The notes under the pieces were generated by a model that ran no database searches, was not told where the DNA came from, and saw only the letters and a list, made by a program, of their open reading frames with translations. Positions 9,768 through 20,068 of a stretch of 64,000 nucleotides of DNA are shown here, in pieces. Location: positions 62,001 to 126,000 of the forward strand of contig OY723288.1 of NCBI GenBank assembly GCA_963210315.1. The letters are read 5' to 3'. The translations under genes were made by a program, and so were the position numbers. Within the stretch, counting starts at the first letter, position 1. Every line of letters starts with the position of its first letter. Origin of the DNA: Rhynchopus euleeides (lineage: Eukaryota; Euglenozoa; Diplonemea; Diplonemida; Diplonemidae).

Positions 9768-12700
9768 GGCAGTACCTTAGCAGGCCTGTGTACTCGGTAC
9801 TGCAGCAAACCCCCTGGCCGTTGCAGCGTACTGCAGCGACGTGTAATGCTCTACAGCAGAAGCAGAGCCCTGTGAAGGTGGGATGTCAGGAGGTGTTGTA
9901 CAACAGGGGTGGGGCATGAAGGGGGGGGGGGGTTTGATCGTCGAGTGAATGGAAAAGGAAGTCTCCCAGCACCTTCTTGCAATGTTAGTCCTTTTTGTAG
10001 TACTTGTACACCAGATATGCTGTACAAGGCAGATCAATGCACAATGGGAGGGGCATGAGGGGGCATGAGTGGGGGAGTTGCGAACCGCAACTTCCGCTTC
10101 TTGCGTGGGTTCCTTTTCCTTCTTCTGCTCTCCCGCCCCCCATTCTCCGTCGCTTTGTGTGTGTGTGTGTGTGTCTGGCACACCCCAGCCGCCAATATTT
10201 CCTTTTTTTTTTCCGGTGTCGGCAACCAACCACCTGGCAGCAGGGAGGGTGGCAAGGCAGTAGCGCCCCACAAAATTTGACGCCCCCCCCCCTCCCTCCC
10301 TCCCTCCCTCCCCCCCCCCGATCTTCCCTCAAACTGGGGGCAGAGAGGGGGGGGAGTGAGAGAGAGAGAGCGGGGGTATGTGTGATCAGCCCTTTTCTCA
10401 CAGCCCAACCCTCCCTCGGTGTGGCCTTGACTTCATTTTTTTGCCAGAGTGTGCCAGAGAGAGCGCGGGGGTGCAGCCACACAAGCCTTGTCCACCCACA
10501 CCCCCCCCACCCTTAACCTCCAACCGCCCCTCCAAGCGTGGCCTTTTCCGCCATTCCCCCACCCCCCCCCCCCTCTGGGGGTGGGGCAGGCCGCTTGAGG
10601 AGAGTGTCAATGTCAAAAACCCACTTTGTGTGGGCGCGTGTGTATACCCTTCGTAGCCTAGCATAGCGTATCTTTCCTGACTTACTTTCTTTTACAAAAG
10701 TAGAGGGGTCGTGAACGGGGGGGGGGGGGGAGGAGATAGACACGGGGGAGGGGGGAGTGAGTGGGTCGTTTCGAAAAAGGAAAACTCAGGGGGGGGGGGA
10801 GGGGGTGGGGGGGGGATATCTTTGTCGGAAAAAATATAAATATAGCAAAAAGGGGGGGGGTGTGCGTGTGTCACAGTGTTTTGAAACCAGAGTTTGCGTA
10901 GCGTACTCTTGATAGGGTACTGACCGCGCTGTGTCACAGTGTGTGTGCGTGCCATGTTCTCTTCTTTTTGCCCACCACCCCCACCCCCGTTTTCTCACTA
11001 CATTTTCTGGAAGGAGTGGGTGGTAGAGTGGGTGCGTCTTTTTTTTTGCAACCAGACTTGTTGCGTGGCCACCACCTTGCGTGCCTTGTGTGTGGGGGGG
11101 GGAGGGGAGGGCCAGGAAGCAGCCAGCCTGCTTACAACAGAGACTACCGAGTGGGTCGGGGAGGGGTTTTGTCGAGAGTGAAGGCAAAGGCAACTCACCC
11201 AACAAGACATTCTCGCAATATTGTATCCTTTGTTTTTTTTTGTAGCCACCAGTGTACACCACCGCCTTAGAGAGTAGGGCGCGTGCGTGTGAGGACCCGG
11301 TGTGGGGGACAATTCAGAAGAGAAAGGTCTGCATTTGACGACCTCCTTTCACCCAGTGTGTAGGTAGCACCCTGCAGCACACCACCAACCCTCTCGTCCC
11401 CAAAGGAGGAAGCTGGCAGCCACCCCCTCACCCCTCCCCCCAACCTCGTCTCTATCTCCCCCCGCCTTGCCACCTGCCCAACACTTGCGGCTCGCGGCTG
11501 TGCAAAGGCGAAAAGGAAGAGATGAAAGGTGCGGAACAAATTGTACAAAAAAAAAGGGGGGGGGGGGGGCATGCGGTTAGAATGCCACCGTCTGCCGCAA
11601 ATAATAAAAAACAAAGTCAACGATAAGGCCACCCTCGACAGAGACTTCAAGTGGATGGGTGGGGTGGATTGGGTGCCTCGCCCGCCGCCCCGCCCCCGCT
11701 TCTTCGGAGCGGGGGGCGGGGCGGGGGGGGTATCCGACACGATACGTATAGTATCATCGTGTTGTTGCTTGGCACCTCACCCACCTGCTCACCCACCGAG
11801 CACCGTAATCATCAGAGGCTGGGCCTCCGCCCCTCATCTCTCAAGTGCGTGCCGGACGTGTGCTCTTCCCCGTGAAGCGTCAGCTAATGCAAGCCGGCCT
11901 CGGCGAAAGTCTGCCCTCCAAATCGAAAGCACACAGACCGGCAAAAAAAATAGAAAATATAAGGAGGAACGAAGGGCTCCAGAATCCAAGTGAAGTAGGT
12001 CTCCGTGTGTATTGCAAAGACAATCCTGTATATCAGTTTCGTTCGAGACAAATGAACCCGGCCTGCAGGTTGCCCAGGTGTGTGTGCTGCGCGGGTGTGC
12101 GTGTCGCAAGAACTAGCGTCCATCTCTTGTCACATTTCATATTATTCGCAGCAGCGCCGGGGCGAACACCGAGCACACCCTGCTCTTGATGCAACCCCCC
12201 CACTGCCACAGCACACACACACACACACAGCACACGACCCTGCACCCTGCAAAATAGTTAGCCAGAAGGCAACTACCCCGAGAGCGCTGCCCTTACGCCG
12301 AACAGGGGTGGGGGGGCAAAAGGGGGGCTTTTATATTGGGGGGGAGGGGGGGTGGGCACCCAGTGTGGGTGCCCCGCAGGTGTCAGCACACCCACCTTGC
12401 CACCTAACGGGCTAATTTGTTTATCGCAGTAGTGTAGATACGGACTTCGAGCAGACCCTGCTCTGCCCCCCCCCCCCCTCTGCGTTTTCTTTTTTTCTGT
12501 TTGATACAGAGCCCCCTCGATGGCAAGTTCACCGCACCACAGCACACCACACCGCACAGCACAGCACACACGCATGCACACCACCCCGCCTGCCTTCACG
12601 CCGCAACGGAAAGTGTCGCTGCGCTTGCCCTGCACCTTTTTTTTCCCGTTACCTTATTGCGTTGACGCCTCCGCACTCACACGCCTGCTTGAGGCTGGTG

Positions 12701-13427
12701 CCGTGAGAGTGCGGGATCACAAAGGGCACTAACAAAGCGCGTGACACATTCCCGCCCCACCACATCAAAGTGTGCTGAAAGTATATTCGGGGGGAGGGGT
12801 GGGGAGCACTTCATTCTTGTCAAACTGTGCGGCGAAGCCCCCCCGCCCCAACAATAAATAAAATAGCTGCCCGCCAACCCTGTGGCACGATTGCCCTCTA
12901 TGGGCGATTGGAGCCTGCCAGTGTATGGGATCGACATGCACCCACCCACCAACCCACCCCTGTTTTGGAAAGCCGACACACAGGTGAATCTGTTTTTTTT
13001 TGTAGGAGTGTAGAACGCACGGAGCACACACACAAGATAAATCTCTTCCGGTTTAGTGCCGCGGGCGGGCCATGGGGGCTCTCTGAGTGGCCCCCAGGTG
13101 GCACGCACACAGCACGTCACATGTTTTTGCTTTGTCGTGTAGAGCGCACCGGTCGCCCTGTTCTTGCAGGGGACGCGCGTGAATCCATTTCTTTTGTGTG
13201 GCAACGCACTGAGCACCCTTGCTTGAGGCGGCCCTCTGCATGCTCTGTGCAGACAGCCTCAGGACACCTCAGGGGTGGATGCACAGGCAGGCACACTGCA
13301 CCCCGCACGCGCACACACCCGTGATTATTTTTATAGCAGTGTAGAGCACCGAGAGAGCACCTCTTGATGCGATCTACGCTGTTCACGTTATGTGTGTGCA
13401 CGCACGCCCAACCCGGCCAGGAGATCA
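9768..13427. other. Spacer between the two kinase genes
   Basis: No gene is supported. The minus-strand sequence just upstream of the CaMK start contains TTTGCTGCAG, which looks like a 3' splice acceptor and could mark a 5' UTR intron or a trans-splice site. The rest holds G/C runs (for example 10286-10318, 10720-10732, 11557-11570, 12466-12478), an S/T-rich purine-pyrimidine mix, and several degenerate copies of a short T-rich motif that continues into TGCTCTTGATGC (about 12135-12191, 12418-12465, 13322-13372). Confidence 0.45.
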
Positions 13428-15354
13428 TCAGCTCCCCTTCTTCCCAACGTAGGTGAAGTTCTTGAACTCGCAGGCGTTCGAGGAGCCACCCGCCTTCGAC
13501 GCCATCGAGTGTCTTGCCGGCTCCGAGGTGAATTCGTCGTCGAAGTGGAGTTTCGAGGGGTCGGGCTTGAAAGGCACCTGCAGTGGGATGGGGAGGTGGT
13601 GTGTGGTGTGTGGCACCAGGGGAGGGGTGGCTGGTCGGTGCGGTGCTGGTGTGGCACCCAAGGCTGCAGGCCGCGCGGCAGTGCGGCATCCGAACCACGG
13701 CTACATGCGGCCGTGGTTCGGATGCCGCACTGCCGCGTTGCAGCCGCCTAAGCATGGCTTGGCACCCATGCGAAGATCTGACAGTCTCAATCAAGAGGGA
13801 TTCTGTTAAGACCTGCCCCAGTCACATTTACATACTGGAAGCTTCTTGGCCATCATGGCCTCCCAGTCCATGTCAGAGAAGAACGCATGCTTCTTGAAGT
13901 CGTCAATCTCCTGCATGCGCTCATCGGGGTCGCGTTCCAGCATCCGGGTGCAGATAGCCTTTGCCGGTTCGCTCATGATTTGTGCGCTCTCATCAGCGAA
14001 GTTCAGCGGCTTCCTCTGCAGGTGTTGGTGTGCAGTGCAGCGTGGTTCATGGGTCGTGCATCAGTGCAATAGCGGCGCCCAGCCCCAGCCAGACCCCGAC
14101 CCTGCAGCAGGCATACCAGGATGAGCTCGTACATCTCGTTGACGTTTTCGGAGTAGAACGGCGGCAGCCCTGTGATCATCTCGTACAGCAGGATCCCGAG
14201 CGACCACCTGGTGGCATTGACAGGTGTGGCACGGTGCGTGAGGCACTTGGTTGATGGGTTGTGGCCCAGCACAAGAATGGCAGCGTGCATACCAGTCGAC
14301 GGCCTTGCCGTGCCCGCCACCGGTCAGGAACTCCGGGGCCAGGTATTCAGGGGTCCCGCAGAATGTTTTCGCTGTGTGGTGGGTGCAGGGTGACGGAGGC
14401 AATTCCTAGTGTACTCACACGCATGTGAATCATTTTAAAAAGTACCACGTACCACCCCCACAACCACAGTATTTGCAGCGGGGGCAATGCCTCTCACATA
14501 CCGTCCTGCCCCTGGATGTTGGGCTTCGCAAGGCCGAAGTCGGTGATGCAGCAGTTCCCGTCTTTGTCAAGGACACAGTTCTCCGGCTTCAGGTCCCTGT
14601 AGATGATGTTGAGGCTGTGGAGGTGCGAGATGGCAAGCCCGATTTGTGCGGTGTAGAACTTCGCCCTGGCCTCGGGGAAGACGCCGCACTGCGACAGGTG
14701 GTAGAAGACCTCGCCGCCGGACAGGAAGTCCAGCACCAGGTACAGCTTGTCTGCTGTCTGGAAGGCGTAGTGGAGGTTCACGATGAAGGGATGATTTATC
14801 ATCCCGAGGATGTTCTTCTCAGCGTTGGTGTGGTCGACAAGGTTCTCGCGCAGGATGACCTCCTTGTACATCGACTTCATGGCGAAGATCTCACCGGTGT
14901 CCTTCTTCCGCACCTGCATGACCTTGCCGAAGGAACCCTTGCCCACAACGCACAGCGGCTCGAAGTCGTCGAGCCCCACCGTCTGCTCGGTGCCGCCGCC
15001 CTTCGCATCCTCGTCATCGCTGTCCCCCTGCACCTGGAGGCCGGGGCCACCCCCATCTTTGCTGTTGACAATGGCGTCCATCCACGACTTCTTCTCTTCG
15101 GCGCTCGTCGCGAAGAGCGTGTAAGGCTTGCTTAGTGCCGGCCCCTGGATGGTGAAGCCGAACTTCTTCTTCGGCTCGTCCTGGCACACCGTGTCCTGCA
15201 GCTTGATGCACCCCAGCGGCTGTTCCTGCTTATCGCTGCCGGGTTTCTGTTTGTAGTAGTAGAGGTTCTTCCCGATCAGCTCAAACCACCGGTCCTGGTC
15301 GCGCTTCAGCGGGCCTCCCCCCGACTTCCTCAGCATCCCGCTGATCTCAGCCAT
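13428..15354 (-). CDS. PKB/AKT-type AGC protein kinase with PH domain, five exons (450 aa)
   Basis: Exons are 15354-14502, 14371-14293, 14207-14117, 14015-13836 and 13577-13428. Introns are 130, 85, 101 and 258 bp, all GTATG to CAG. The product has a PH domain (about 3-107, ending in the conserved Trp helix at W91), an acidic linker, and a kinase domain with GKGSFGKV (138-145), Lys160, YRDLKPEN (252-259), DFG (272-274) and the activation loop [12 protein letters not shown] with Thr287 as the PDK1-type site. The C-terminal extension ends in a hydrophobic motif FKNFTY (Thr443), the TORC2-type site. Length and order match PKB/AKT, which binds membrane phosphoinositides and controls growth and survival signalling. 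The start at 15354 is chosen because it opens directly into the PH fold; an in-frame ATG 66 bp upstream is less likely. Intron 4 carries a long perfect hairpin. Confidence 0.93.
13674..13737. repeat. Perfect 28-bp hairpin inside PKB intron 4
   Basis: Arms 13674-13701 and 13710-13737 are exact reverse complements around an 8-nt loop. The hairpin sits wholly inside the 258-bp fourth intron, away from both splice sites. It could be the remnant of a small foldback element or an intronic structured RNA. Confidence 0.9.
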
Positions 15355-15658
15355 CTTGCGAGTGTTCGCTTCCCACAACCCTCTGCCTTGCAACTCCTGT
15401 GTATCTGCCCAGATCTGCACGTGTTCTGCGAGGCGGTGGTGGCAGTGGTGGCGACATCATTCACATCCCAACACAGGCCGCTGGAACACAAATGTTCGAA
15501 AAGCGAGCAGGCAGATGGGTGATGCAAGGGTGTGGCGAGGATGAGTGTGTGCAGTGACAGCACAGTGCGGCAGCCCTGCCAACCTGCATGGCTGCGCTGC
15601 ACAAAGCAAACCCCTATTCGCAACGCGAGCACACACCACACAGGAGGGGGGGGGGGTA

Positions 15659-17578
15659 GGGGGGGTCTACTGGGGGAAACATTGGCCAAATTTTGAGAAA
15701 CACGTTTTTGACCCCAAAAAGGTCGTTCTGGTGCCAGAAAGTGCCCAAAGTACTCCGGAAGCTCGTTTCCGCCCACTCCCAGGGGGTGGTATGCCCCCGA
15801 CGATGCCGTTTTTAGCAACCAAAATTTTTGGGACAGAACTTGTACCTGGGCTGCACACCACAGGACACATCAAGCAGAGCAAACACACCTCAACCTGCCA
15901 GATGCACAGAAGAACTGTTGTCGTTGATAGTTCTGAAACATAACAGCTTCTCGGTGCCCTCCGGAGGTCAAAAGGCAAGCCAATATGAGGTAATTGCGCC
16001 AGGAACAGTTGTGGGAGAAGTATGGTACAGTTCGTGTCCCATTTGACGCTGTTCTTGGGAGCTTACGGCAGCTGGGTCTGTGGCACGGCGCATCCGTTGC
16101 CAGGGAGCGCGTCCTCAGGTGTGGTGCCTCACCTGTGAGCATGTGGCACAGGGACGCCATACGAGAGCCTCTCAGATGCCTCCTCTGATGGGAGGCAGCT
16201 GACTGGAACAGGCACCTGGTACAGCAGGCACAGGTACAAGAAGTGGCCAGAAATAGCGCTCAGCAGAAGCGCAAGATTTTCCCGTCTCAGCTTCCAGCCC
16301 CAACTTCCGCTAAACGGTATTGTCGGGAAGTACTCAGGCATGGCTGCAGTGTCAAATGGGAGGCTGATTGGGTGCCACAAATGACTGGATTGAGGGAGTC
16401 GACGGAGTCTACAGTTGAGGTACGGGCCAGTCTCTCAAAGGAAGAGGAAACCAGGCCTGATTAGCTCTCGCCGACGAGCAGGGCGTTGTGCAGGGCGCAG
16501 TTCACGTACCAGAACTACGGACGGACCTCCTGAGGGCCATCCGGCGCCGCTGGCAGTCCCTGAGGGTGATACAAAGGGCAACAGCGGAAATAAGCAGACT
16601 GCACAAATAGCCCCAGGTACAAGTTCTGTCCCAAAAATTTTCGTTGCTAAAAAAACCCGGGTATGCCCTTCACCATACAAAGCGGAAATAAGCAGACTGC
16701 ACAAATAGCCCCAGGTACAAGTTCTGTCCCAAAAATTTTCGTTGCTAAAAAAACCCGGGTATGCCCTTCACCATAGTCCTGGGTAAGACGTTAAACTGCC
16801 TGGGGGGGCCGTCCCCGGACCATGACGGGTGCCTGCACCAGGAGTCTAGCACGGCCGTGGTCCAGGGCATGACCGAAAACTGCTTGGGTACCGAGGCTCC
16901 CCAGACCAGGATGGGTGGAGACACCTGGAGTCTAAATAGTCACACCACGTCAGGCCAGACCTTCGCATTGCACTCCGCGAAGACTGCCACACAGCCGCGG
17001 GGCAGGTGTGCAGCCTGTGGAAAACCTCGTACAGAAAAGACTGTAAGGGACGACAGCCCCGCCGAGGCGATACAGCGCCAGACGCGGCCCGAGTTTCTGG
17101 AGACCGACCGGGGAACTGGTACGTCTTCAGGATAAGCGCCTCACAGAGGACTGATCCTCACCTGTGTGATCCGTGAACCTCAGCCCCATGGTGCTGGAGT
17201 GGAGCGGGTGCCTCGACCTCTTTTCGGGTTTTTACTATTTCTTTATTTTCTTTTGGGTGCGTCCACCAAAGAAAACGTGGCCACCCACTCGCAGAGGCTC
17301 CCGAAAGCTCCAGCATCAGCTCGAGGTTCATGGTGTAGATCGGTGTCTCCAGAAGAAGGGGATGTCCGGTCGAAGAAGACAAACGACGAAGACAACCACA
17401 CAGGCCGCACAAACAAAAAGCATCATCGGGGGCATACCACCCCCTGGGAGTGGGCGGAAACGAGTTTCCGGAGCATATTGGGCACTTTCTGCCAGCAGAA
17501 TCACCTTTTTAGGGTCAAAAACTCGTTTCTCAAAATTTGGCCAATGTACACGCTTTTTTAGGTGCAGTAGACCCCCCC
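15659..17578. mobile_element. Non-autonomous DNA transposon A, TA-flanked, TIR about 150 bp
   Basis: The left arm 15659-15806 and right arm 17420-17578 are inverted repeats of about 150 bp, more than 80 percent alike by eye. The termini read TA|GGGGGGGTCTACT and its complement, with a TA on each side as expected for a Tc1/mariner-type target duplication. No transposase frame is visible, so it is a MITE-like or gutted copy. The interior contains a direct duplication (16584-16775) whose core is also an inverted copy of sequence next to the left arm (about 15807-15856), so the element has been rearranged. Its right TA is shared with element B. Confidence 0.8.
16584..16775 (+). repeat. 94-bp direct duplication inside element A
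   Basis: Two apparently identical 94-bp copies, 16584-16677 and 16682-16775, are separated by 4 bp. Part of each copy is the reverse complement of about 15807-15856, so the same sequence is present three times in the element. Confidence 0.9.
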
Positions 17579-17580
17579 TA

Positions 17581-20066
17581 GGCATACAGTGCAAACGATA
17601 ATTATTATCGCATACCTACCCCCCCCCGTGTTTAAGTCCCCTATCCAAACGTCAAAATCGGGGCCAAGGGGACTTAAACACATCGGAGGGGACTTAAACA
17701 CGCCTGCCACCTGTTTCCTGAGGGAACCGGGAAGAGGCCGTATTATATCGATTCCGAGGCACATCTGGACAGATTCTGGGGACCTGGGTGCTGGGGCCTC
17801 AAACCCCTTTGCCTCTCACACTGCTTCAGGGCCACCCTACTCTGCCAAGCACTGCCCATAACCACTGACTTGGGGTGGTCAGGCTGCCAAAGCTGCAGGG
17901 CAAGCAACCCAAGGGGGCCTGAAGCGCAAGAGATGTCGTGCCTCAGGGGTTGATGCTAGGAGGTGTCAAGCTTTCCGCTAGATGTCCCCTGGAAGATGGC
18001 ATGTCCCCTGGGCCAACCGACGTTCTCCCCTGGGAGACGGGACACACGGCGGGTGCTCAGGCGGGGCCAGCTGGGGGTGGCAGTATGGGTGGCGTGGGGA
18101 TCCGAGGGCGCTGAGCACTGGCACACTGCGGCCCTCGCCACTGCTAGCAGCCCCGCTGTGCCGCAGAATTGATTCCCGACCCCAGTGCGACAAGAGGGGC
18201 ACGCTGGCGCACGACCTGCATCGCACAGCGAGGCTGTGGATGAGGACGAGCGACGTGACCCGGACTGCCCCCTGCGGGGCAGTCCGGGCCACGTGCGGGT
18301 ATCCGAAGCCCCCAGGCTCCCTCCCTGGCCTCCACACGTGCCTCACATCCTGGTGGTCCGCCAACGGACACCTGGAAAAATCGAGAAAAAATGCCCCCCA
18401 ACCAAACTACTAGACCGGGGTGTTTAAGTCCCTTCGGGAAAATTGGCCGCCGAGGGGACTTAAACACATCATATGGATAGGGGACTTAAACACGGGGGGG
18501 GGGGGTAGGTACGATAATTATTATCGTATTCCCATTATCGTATATTATCGTATACGATAATATACGATAATGGTGCGATAATTTTTTGAGATTTTCGGAA
18601 AACCAGAAATCAGCCCAGAACACATTGAAAAAGTGGTAAAAGTGGAGCCGGAAGCTGCCATTTTTGCTTCTTTGAATTATTGGTGACGGGGGGCTTCACT
18701 CAGAAGTGTAGAATGTCCCTCACAAATGGGTGGCAGAGACACAACACACATAGTGCCATGACATGCACATCACTATGTCTGTCTGAAGAAGTTTCAGGCA
18801 CAGTGGGGCGGAGAGGACTCTGGGGATTGGGCAGTGGCCGTTCCACATGCCCTTCCCCTCGTGACTTACACCCTGTCGCCACCCCACTTCATGGAAAACA
18901 TGACTACGCAGCAACAGGGTCATACTTGCGGCGGTATGCAACCACCAGTACAGCCTGTTGCGGGTTCGCAAAGCCGACTGGTACGCTGCCTTGCCGTCGG
19001 GACCCAGATACTGAGGACACCCCTGTGAGAACACTGAGGGAAGACGTTGGGCTAGCCTAGTTGAAGCAGGTGTCGGGGTGACCGAGACAGAGCACCCTGC
19101 CCAGAACATGAACAAGAAAGACTGTTCGACTGATGGGGAAGAACCTGATAGGCAGGTGTGGTCTTCGGTGCAATGTTTGGAGAGATCAGGAGATTTCTCT
19201 TCAAGGCTACCACTTATGTTGGACTTGGCCTTCGCTCCCGTGAGCAGTGAAAAAGTGAGGAACACCGTTCTTCCCCTCTGACTGACGACCAGTGATGACA
19301 TAGCGAAGGACCTTGAATGGGGTTTGAACCCGAGAGAGTCAATACTCAACCAAAGGTATTCTTCAGGGCCTGGCACGGAACGGGCGATACGAACGCTCCC
19401 ACCGTGCGCACGGACCTGTCTGCAACTCTACAAGGAACCACGGGGTGGCGCGCGCACATCACCTCGGAGGCCTCAAGGAGCCTGCCTGACCTGCACGACT
19501 CCGCTGCGCTAGAAGGCGGAGCTCGGGCGCCATCCTCACCGACAGCAAGGCAAGGGATGATGATCATCTGGAGACACCTGAGCCCATGCAGGATCGGAGA
19601 GACGCGATCCACCTGAGGGAGACCACCATCCACCTCCTTCGGACAGACCACAGCCTTGTCGATGACCACAGCAGCCCGGACACAGACCAGTACGCGTACC
19701 CTGCCTGCAGCACCGGACCCCACAGCTCATCTTACCCTTCCTGGGGCTGGGAGAATGGTAGTGATCTCTATTTTGTGGCTGATTGTGGCCCTTGGCGGGG
19801 TTTGGTGGCGTTTGACGGTGGTAAACTGGAGATTTCGGTGATTGGTTTCGGGCAAAATCAGGTGGGTATCGCATACGAGAATGGGATTATCGTATATTAT
19901 CGCATACGATAATAATTATCGTATCTGGTCGTATACGATAATCCATTATCGCATCATACGATAATGGATTATCGTATGCGATAATGAATTATCGTATGCG
20001 ACAATTTTCCGAAAATTATCGTATCTGGTATATATGCGATAATAATTATCGTTTGCACTGTATGCC
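17581..20066. mobile_element. Non-autonomous DNA transposon B, TA-flanked, host of element C
   Basis: Perfect 34-bp terminal inverted repeats lie at 17581-17614 and 20033-20066. They start GGCATACAGTGCAAACG, and a TA flanks each end (17579-17580 and 20067-20068). Inside each end are clusters of the palindromic motif CGATAATTATTATCG and variants (18511-18575 and 19885-20050). A minus-strand open frame (19376-18720, 218 aa) has no recognisable domain, so I do not call a transposase. Element C is inserted next to the left terminal repeat. Confidence 0.8.
17615..18509. mobile_element. Nested non-autonomous element C inside B
   Basis: The terminal inverted repeats start CCTACCCCCCCC and run into GTGTTTAAGTCCCCTATCCA at both ends, for about 33-35 bp in all. 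TA lies on each side (17613-17614 and 18510-18511). Further GTGTTTAAGTCCCC motifs and their complements lie just inside both ends. The same motif builds element F at 53749-54113, so C and F form one family. Interior frames show no transposase. Confidence 0.8.
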
Positions 20067-20068
20067 TA

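Noticed and set aside
18720..19376. 218-codon minus-strand frame in element B as a transposase
   Set aside because: No DDE motif, helix-turn-helix or other transposase feature, and it is much too short for an autonomous element.
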